This document shows, in pieces, positions 1 to 5,300 of a stretch of DNA of 8,230 nt (position 1 is its first letter; each line of letters begins with the position of its first letter). The notes beneath the pieces are model-generated. The model saw only the letters and a program-made list of their open reading frames with translations. It had not been told where the DNA came from and searched no databases. The translations under genes and the position numbers were made by a program. The stretch covers positions 1 through 8,230 of the forward strand of contig DMID01000009.1 of the NCBI GenBank assembly GCA_003449195.1, written 5' to 3'. Source of the stretch: Lysobacteraceae bacterium (GTDB lineage: Bacteria > Pseudomonadota > Gammaproteobacteria > Xanthomonadales > Xanthomonadaceae).

Positions 1-1327
1 GGGCGAAGTTGGCGTCCGAGCCGATGCCCGACAGCCCGCCGCGCAGGCCGGCGTGGGCGCTGGCGCCCTTGCGCGGGAACAGGCGGTCGTCCACCGCCAC
101 GTAATCGGCCGAGATTTCCGGGTATACCTCGGTGGCGTACTGGTGAGTGGCGTCATCGCCGCTGTAATAGCGCCAGCGTTCGCGCAGCATGTTGAGCGAG
201 GCAATCAGCGTCCAGTTGCGGTCGAGCTGGCCGCTGCGGCTGGCGCGCAGCTTGATGTTGCGCAGGTCGATGTAGTCGGTCTGCTCGTCGTAGAAGCTGG
301 CGCCCAGGCCGTACCAGCCGTCCAGCCAGCGGAACGCCGGGATGCGGTACAGCGTGGACACGCTCTTGCGCTTCTGCGCCCAGTCCAGCTGGGTGTCCAT
401 CTTGTGCCCGCGCGCGTTGAGGTAGCGCCGCTCCAGGCCGCCGCGCACGCCCAGCCCGCTCTCGCTGCCGTAGCTCAGGCCGGCGGTGTAGACGCTGCGC
501 TTGGCCAGGGTCAGGTTGACGTCCACCGGCACCCGCCAGTCGTCGGCCTTGTCCGGGTCGGGCTGGATGTCGATGCTGCCGAAATAGCCGAGCTTGTTGA
601 GCGATTCGCGCAGGCGGTCGAGTTTGCCCTGGTGGAAGTAGCTGCCTTCGTCCCAGTAGACCAGCTTGTCGAGCAGGCCGGGGCGGAAATAATCCTGATG
701 GAAGGTGACCGGCCCCATGTCGTAGCGGCGGCCACTGTCCCAGGTGAGGAAGATGTCCGCGGCGTGTTCGGCGCGGGTCACTTCCACCCGGCGCTGGGTG
801 AAGTCGGCATCGAAATAACCGCGGTCGGCCAGGCGCCGGGTGATGGTGATCTTGCTGCCTTCGTAGGCAACATGGTCGAAGCGCTCGCCCACCCGGGGCT
901 TGAACGCGGCGATGTCCTCGAGCAGGTAGCGGTCCTGCCCGCCCGGCCCGGTGATGGCGATGTCCTCGCGGCGCACCTTGACCGGCTCGCCCTTGTCGAC
1001 GGTGATGGTGACGGTCAGGCGGTCGCCGTCGCGCGGGGTATCCACGGTGATGGACGGCGTGTAGTAGCCGAACGGTTCCAGCGCGTCGCGCGTCTGCGCC
1101 TCGGCCTGGCTGAGCAGGTAATCCATCCGTGCCGCGCCCTGCGGCTTGCCGATGGCCGCATACAGCGACAGCGAGACCTCGATGTTCTCGATCATCGCCG
1201 CGTCGTCGCCCTTGTCCAGCCCCTTGATCAGGACCTTGTCGATCACGTCGTCGGCCAATGCGGGCACGGAGGCCGCAAGCAGCGGCAGCAACGAAAGGAA
1301 GGCAAAGCGTGGCATGCGCGCCAGCAT
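1..1327 (-). CDS. tamA: TamA-like Omp85 outer-membrane assembly protein, C-terminus cut off by the window edge
   Basis: This gene encodes the outer-membrane subunit of the translocation and assembly module, an Omp85 relative of BamA that with TamB helps fold beta-barrel outer-membrane proteins and autotransporters. About 442 codons are visible; the family is usually near 580 residues, so most of the barrel lies to the left. From base 1327 the protein has a signal peptide ending PALA before DDVIDK (residues 22-31). Three POTRA-like units follow at roughly residues 26-110, 113-190 and 193-265, with typical phrases such as EPFGYYTPSITV, LADRGYFDADF and LNKLGYFGSIDI. Barrel strands begin near residue 270 (YTAGLSYGSESGLGVRGGLE). 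The start is uncertain: ATG at 1327 and ATG at 1315 are in frame four codons apart, both leave a usable signal peptide, and neither has a good Shine-Dalgarno. It is transcribed divergently from the response regulator. A tamB gene would be expected beyond base 1 but cannot be seen. Other Omp85 relatives are possible, but the three-POTRA layout favours TamA over five-POTRA BamA. Confidence 0.9.
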   Translation of the reverse strand, partial: MLARMPRFAFLSLLPLLAASVPALADDVIDKVLIKGLDKGDDAAMIENIEVSLSLYAAIGKPQGAARMDYLLSQAEAQTRDALEPFGYYTPSITVDTPRDGDRLTVTITVDKGEPVKVRREDIAITGPGGQDRYLLEDIAAFKPRVGERFDHVAYEGSKITITRRLADRGYFDADFTQRRVEVTRAEHAADIFLTWDSGRRYDMGPVTFHQDYFRPGLLDKLVYWDEGSYFHQGKLDRLRESLNKLGYFGSIDIQPDPDKADDWRVPVDVNLTLAKRSVYTAGLSYGSESGLGVRGGLERRYLNARGHKMDTQLDWAQKRKSVSTLYRIPAFRWLDGWYGLGASFYDEQTDYIDLRNIKLRASRSGQLDRNWTLIASLNMLRERWRYYSGDDATHQYATEVYPEISADYVAVDDRLFPRKGASAHAGLRGGLSGIGSDANFA

Positions 1328-1448
1328 ACCGGGCTGCCGCCGGCGCAGGTAATCACCTTGCCTTGACGCAGGGTGTGTCACGGCCTCGTGCTAATGTGGA
1401 AGGAGAGCCCACGGTCACGGGGCCCATGCACCTTGCCAAGCGGAATTC
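1328..1448. promoter_or_regulatory. Divergent intergenic region between tamA and the response regulator gene
   Basis: These 121 bases must hold the 5' signals of both divergent genes. On the plus strand TTGACG (1363-1368) resembles a -35 box. TG-C-TAATGT (1389-1397) resembles a weak extended -10, but the 23-base gap between them is too long for an ordinary sigma-70 promoter, so they are probably not one promoter. An imperfect operator-like palindrome AGGT-AATC-ACCT sits at 1347-1358, and CCTTG is repeated head to tail at 1356-1365. A strong AAGGAGAG at 1400-1407 lies too far (41 bases) from the regulator's ATG to serve it. No convincing minus-strand promoter for tamA was found by eye. Confidence 0.3.
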
Positions 1449-2195
1449 ATGTTGCCCACTGTTGCCCGTGCCACCGACGGCATTCCCGACGACGCGCTTG
1501 CCGGCCTGCGCGTGCTGGTGGTCGAAGACGACGACGAGCAGCGGCTGCTGATGGTCGAGGACCTGCGTGCGCGCGGCGTCGCCTGCGACGGGCTGGCCAG
1601 CGCCGAGGCCTTGTACCGGCACCTGGCCACGCATGCCTGCGACATTGTCGTGCTCGACGTGGGCCTGCCCGGCGAGGACGGCTTCTCGGTGGCCGCTTAC
1701 CTGCGCCAGAACGCGGCAGGCACGCCGGTACCGGGCATCGTCATGCTCACCGGGCGCGGTTCGCCGCGCGACATCAGCCGCGGCCTCGGCGACGGGGCGG
1801 ATCTGTATCTGGTCAAGCCGTTCGACCCGGACGTGCTGGCAGCCGGCCTGTACAGCCTGCGCCGGCGGCTGGCGCCTTCGCCTGCCGAGCCGGCCCGCAC
1901 CGACTGGTTGTTGCTGGCCGAAGGCTGGAGCCTGTGCGCGCCTAACGGGCAATCGCTGGCGCTGACCGAACAGGAGCGTGCCTTCATGCGGCGATTGTTC
2001 GCATCTCCGGGCGTGCCCGTGGATCGCGATGGCTTGATCGCCGCGCTCACCGACGAACCCTGGGATTTCGACCCGCATCGGCTGGAGGTGCTGGTGCACC
2101 GCCTGCGCACGCGGGTGAAGGATGCGATCGGGTTGCCGCTGCCCGTGCGCGCCGTGCGTGGCGCAGGCTATCTGCTGGTCGACCACGCAGGCTGA
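1449..2195 (+). CDS. OmpR/PhoB-type response regulator transcription factor (orphan in this window)
   Basis: A complete 248-residue DNA-binding response regulator, presumably activated by phosphotransfer from an unseen histidine kinase. The receiver domain spans about residues 20-138: LRVLVVEDDDE supplies the acidic pocket (E26, D27), VVLDVGLPGEDGF carries the phospho-acceptor D70, VMLTGRG gives the switch threonine T101, and LVKPFD gives the conserved K123. The C-terminal winged helix spans about residues 150-245: LALTEQERAFMRRL opens it, HRLEVLVHRLRTRVKD looks like the recognition helix, and VRAVRGAGYLLV is the typical wing. The ATG at 1449 is the first in-frame start after a TAA at 1392-1394; no ATG, GTG or TTG occurs between. 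The Shine-Dalgarno is weak (AGCGGA at 1439-1444), suggesting modest translation. About 19 residues precede the receiver domain, slightly more than usual. It diverges from tamA and lies 195 bases upstream of the giant surface-protein gene, so either could be a target, but nothing in the sequence proves this. Confidence 0.93.
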   Translation: MLPTVARATDGIPDDALAGLRVLVVEDDDEQRLLMVEDLRARGVACDGLASAEALYRHLATHACDIVVLDVGLPGEDGFSVAAYLRQNAAGTPVPGIVMLTGRGSPRDISRGLGDGADLYLVKPFDPDVLAAGLYSLRRRLAPSPAEPARTDWLLLAEGWSLCAPNGQSLALTEQERAFMRRLFASPGVPVDRDGLIAALTDEPWDFDPHRLEVLVHRLRTRVKDAIGLPLPVRAVRGAGYLLVDHAG

Positions 2196-2201
2196 GAGAT
2201 C

Positions 2202-2235
2202 CGCTTGCCGGCGACCCATGTCGCGTGAGCAAGCG
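2202..2235 (+). terminator. Two-part hairpin just after the response regulator stop, without a U-tract
   Basis: The outer stem CGCTTGC (2202-2208) pairs with GCAAGCG (2229-2235). The inner stem GCGAC (2211-2215) pairs with GTCGC (2220-2224) around the loop CCAT, and a small internal loop (CG against GTGA) separates them. This gives 12 perfect base pairs starting seven bases after the TGA at 2193-2195. The bases that follow are TGAGGGGGGGG rather than a T-run, so a classical intrinsic terminator is not supported. The hairpin could mark a transcript end, protect the 3' end from exonucleases, or be an operator. Confidence 0.4.
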
Positions 2236-2238
2236 TGA

Positions 2239-2246
2239 GGGGGGGG
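2239..2246 (+). repeat. Homopolymeric G8 tract upstream of the giant surface-protein gene
   Basis: Eight consecutive G residues lie in the noncoding gap, 144 bases before the proposed GTG start of the surface-protein gene. Poly-G tracts of this size can vary in length by slipped-strand mispairing and in some pathogens tune promoter spacing for surface genes. No matching -35/-10 pair flanking the tract could be identified here, so a phase-variable role is only a possibility. Confidence 0.35.
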
Positions 2247-2310
2247 TGATGGCGTGTTACTGCCTTCGCGAGCCACGTTCCAGAAACTTTCCCTGCAGCC
2301 GACCCAATTC

Positions 2311-2326
2311 CGGGCCGGCCGGCCCG
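2311..2326. repeat. 16-bp perfect GC palindrome in the leader region of the surface-protein gene
   Basis: CGGGCCGGCCGGCCCG is its own reverse complement. As RNA it can fold as a 6-bp stem with a GGCC loop. It directly abuts a second inverted repeat, GCCCGCG-TG-CGCGGGC at 2322-2337. No T-run follows either one, so termination is not indicated. It may be an operator, an RNA structure or chance in GC-rich sequence. Confidence 0.4.
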
Positions 2327-2364
2327 CGTGCGCGGGCACGAATGACCGGGATGCGGCGGCGCCG

Positions 2365-2387
2365 TCGTTTCCGGGCAGGGGAAACGA
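2365..2387 (+). promoter_or_regulatory. Hairpin overlapping the ribosome-binding site of the giant surface-protein gene
   Basis: TCGTTTCC (2365-2372) pairs perfectly with GGAAACGA (2380-2387) around the seven-base loop GGGCAGG. The Shine-Dalgarno AGGGGA (2377-2382) is split between the loop and the 3' arm, and lies eight bases before the GTG at 2391. In mRNA, the stem would partly mask the ribosome-binding site. The same inverted repeat could instead be a DNA operator. No known riboswitch or thermometer family was recognised. Confidence 0.45.
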
Positions 2388-2390
2388 AAC

Positions 2391-5300
2391 GTGTATTCGA
2401 AGGACGAACCGGCCCGGGCCGGTGTGCGCGCGTTTGCCGCAGGCGGGGCGTTGGCATGGATGCGCGGGCGGGCCATGCTCGCCGCGATGGCGCTGGGCTT
2501 TGCCGCACCGGTATGCGCGGCCAACCTGCAGATCACGCAGTTGTCCGATGCCACTTCGCCGTGGCTGATGGGAGACGGCACCGCCTCGTCGGCCACGCAG
2601 AGCGATCCGGCACCGGTCGGCGCGATCGTCGTCTACGACGTCACCCTGGGCAACAGCGACAGCACGGCCGCCAGCAACGTCGCCGCGATCTTCGATCTGC
2701 CCGCCGGCGCGACTGCCTATGCGCTGCCGGCAGGCTGCGTGTCCGATTCGGCCACGCGCGTGCGCTGCACCTATGCGTCCATCCCGGGCAACGGCACCGT
2801 GTCCTTCCAGCTGAAGATGAGCACGGCCGGCATGTCCACGGGCACCGTGACCACGCGCGGCGCCATCGGCAGCGCGTCGGCCGTGCCGGACGCCGGCACG
2901 CCGATCTCCAGCCTCGTCAATGCCGATCCGTTCTTCGCCGGCGACAGCAATCCGGGCAACAACCGTCTCTCGCAGGACACCACGCTGAGCGTCGCGGCCG
3001 ATCTGGCCTTGGCGAAAACCGCGTCGCCGGCTTATCCGACCGCCGTGATCGGCGGCGGCGAGGTCACCTACACGCTGACGGTGACCAACGACGGTCCGGC
3101 CGCGTCCACCAATTTCAACGTCCAGGATTCCTTGCCTCCGGGTTTCAGCGTGGTGGCGGGCAGTCTGGTCGGTGCGGGCTGGTCGGTTTCCGGTACGACA
3201 TTCACGCATTCGGGCTCCCTGGGTTCGGGCGCGACCAGCAGTTTCACGTTCCGGGCCAAGGCGTATGCCAGCACCGGCGTATTCACCAACAACGCCAGCG
3301 TGCATGCCGTCGGCACGCCGGATCCGCGTCCGAACAACGACAACGCTTCGGTCGATACCCAGGTGGTCGCCGGCGCGGACCTGACCACGAGCATTGTCGC
3401 CAATCCGACCCCGGCTTCGACGGACGGCAGCGTCGTATTCACGGTGAAGGCGCAGAACCTCGGCCCGGACGCCGCCACCGGCGCCAAGGTCGTCATCGCA
3501 TTGCCCACCGGTTTCACCTATGCCTCGTTTTCGGCGCCGGCCGGTTGGTCGTGCACCGACAGTGGCCTGACCGTCACCTGCACCCGTGCCGGCACCTTCG
3601 CCACCGGCGCCAACGACGATCTGCTGATTACCGCCACCGCGCCGTCCACCCCGGGCAGCGTGACGGCCGCGGCGGACATCAGCTCGACCTCGCCTTCCGA
3701 TCCGAACGATGCCACCCACGGCACCAACAACAACCACGCCAGCACCACCTTCAACGTGCTGGCCAACGGCGCAGATCTGGCGCTGACCAAGATCAAGCGG
3801 GCGAAAACCGCGACGACGGGCGGCAACGACACCGTGGTGGTGGCGGGCAACACCTCCGCCAGCGACATGCGCAGCACGTTGACGCTGAAGAACAACGGCC
3901 CCAGCCGGATCACCGGCCAGGCGCAGATCGTGGACGTGCTGGCCGATGGCGAGGAATACATCGGCGTCGAAAGCGGGCCGTTCACCTGCACGGCGTCGCC
4001 GGCGGTCTATGCGCTTGGCAGCCCGCAAACGGTGACCTGCGACTACAACGGCACGTACCCGATCGCGGTGAATGCCAGCTACACGCTGCAGATGATCACC
4101 CGCGCGCGTGCAGCCAGCGATCCGGGCCAGCTCAGCAACAGCGCCTGCACCGGCGGTTCCGGCGGTTCGAGCGAGCCGCTGACCGAAGGCGGCGTCAACA
4201 TGGACAAGATCACCGCCAATGATTGCACAGGGCCGGTCGGCATCCGTTCGACGTCGGCGGGGTCCAATCTGTCCATCAGCAAGGTCACCAGCACGCCGAC
4301 CGGCGGCGACAAGGTGGTCGGCATCTCCGAAAACGCGGTGACGTATACCCTCACCGTGACCAACACCGGCACCGCCACCCCCGGCGTCGTGGTCAACGAC
4401 CAGCTGCCCGGCTGGGTGAACGGCACGACGGTAGTCAATTCCGGCGACATCACGTATCCGGCCGGCTGGAGCTGCACTGTCAGCGGCGCGGGTTCGCTGG
4501 TCTGCAAGTCCGACACCACGCAGCTGCTCCAGGGGGCATCGGCGACCATCGCCATCACCCTGCACAACAGCGGCAACACGCCCGGCTTCCTGATGGACAG
4601 CGTCGGCAACGCCGCCGACGCGGCGTGCCCGGGCGCTCCCGCCAATACCTTCTGCAACCACGCCGGCGTCGGCGTGGACGGCAATGTCGCCGGTTCCATC
4701 GGCGAGTCGGACTGGAGCGACAACTATGCCGCCGACTGGGTGCGCGTGGAGCGGGTCGCCAACATGCAGACCCAGAGCAAGCAGATCACCAGCAGCCCCA
4801 CCGGCCAGGCCGGCGTGGATTCGGTCTATCGCATCACCTACAGGAATGTCGGCCCGTCCACGGTGCCGAACGTGGTGTTCAACGACGTGTTCACCCTGCC
4901 GGCCGGCGATGCGGGCTTCGTTCTGGTCAAGGCGGGCCTTGCACCGAGTACCACCAACTGCTCGGTGAGCGCGACCGACCCGGGCATCACCAGCACGCCG
5001 GGCGGCGGCGGCATGTCGTATGCCAATCCCACGGGCAGTGACCAGACACTGACCTTGACCTGCCCGACGGTCGCCACGATGACCAACGGCAATACGCAAA
5101 CGGTCAACCTGACCATCCGCCCGAACGTCAACGCCAGCAACAGCGGCCGCGTGTTCAACAACACCGCCGGTTTCACCGTCAACGGCGGCAGCGCGACCGG
5201 CAGCGACGCCAACGGCGCGTACAACTACAACTCGGATGCCAGCGCGCTCGACGACACCAAGTCCGCGACGCTGCCCTTCACCGCCGGCACGGTGGACCTG

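Noticed and set aside
53..1366. Plus-strand open frame of 437 codons opposite tamA
   Set aside because: It is in register antisense to tamA, whose POTRA and barrel motifs are clear; the product is Val/Ala-rich with no domain.
1363..1397. TTGACG and TAATGT as one sigma-70 promoter for the regulator
   Set aside because: The spacer is 23 bases, well beyond the usual 16 to 18, and the -10 match is weak; kept only as separate tentative elements.
1400..1551. Strong AAGGAGAG (1400-1407) followed by ATG at 1426 in another frame, giving a peptide of about 40 residues
   Set aside because: The spacing to ATG 1426 is 18 bases, too long, and the frame overlaps the receiver domain out of frame without conserved features.
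2322..2340. GC-rich inverted repeat as an intrinsic terminator between regulator and surface-protein gene
   Set aside because: No T-run follows on either strand; ACGAATGACC follows on the plus strand.
2502..2525. Lipoprotein signal (lipobox) at the Cys near residue 42 of the surface protein
   Set aside because: The residues before Cys are Ala-Pro-Val, which do not fit the Leu-Ala/Ser-Gly/Ala-Cys pattern; ordinary signal peptidase I cleavage after PVCA fits better.
2225..5041. Two consecutive plus-strand open frames (2225-4222 and 4223-5041) overlapping the surface-protein gene
   Set aside because: They are in a different frame from the DUF11 repeats, and encode Arg/His/Gln-rich low-complexity text typical of out-of-frame reading.
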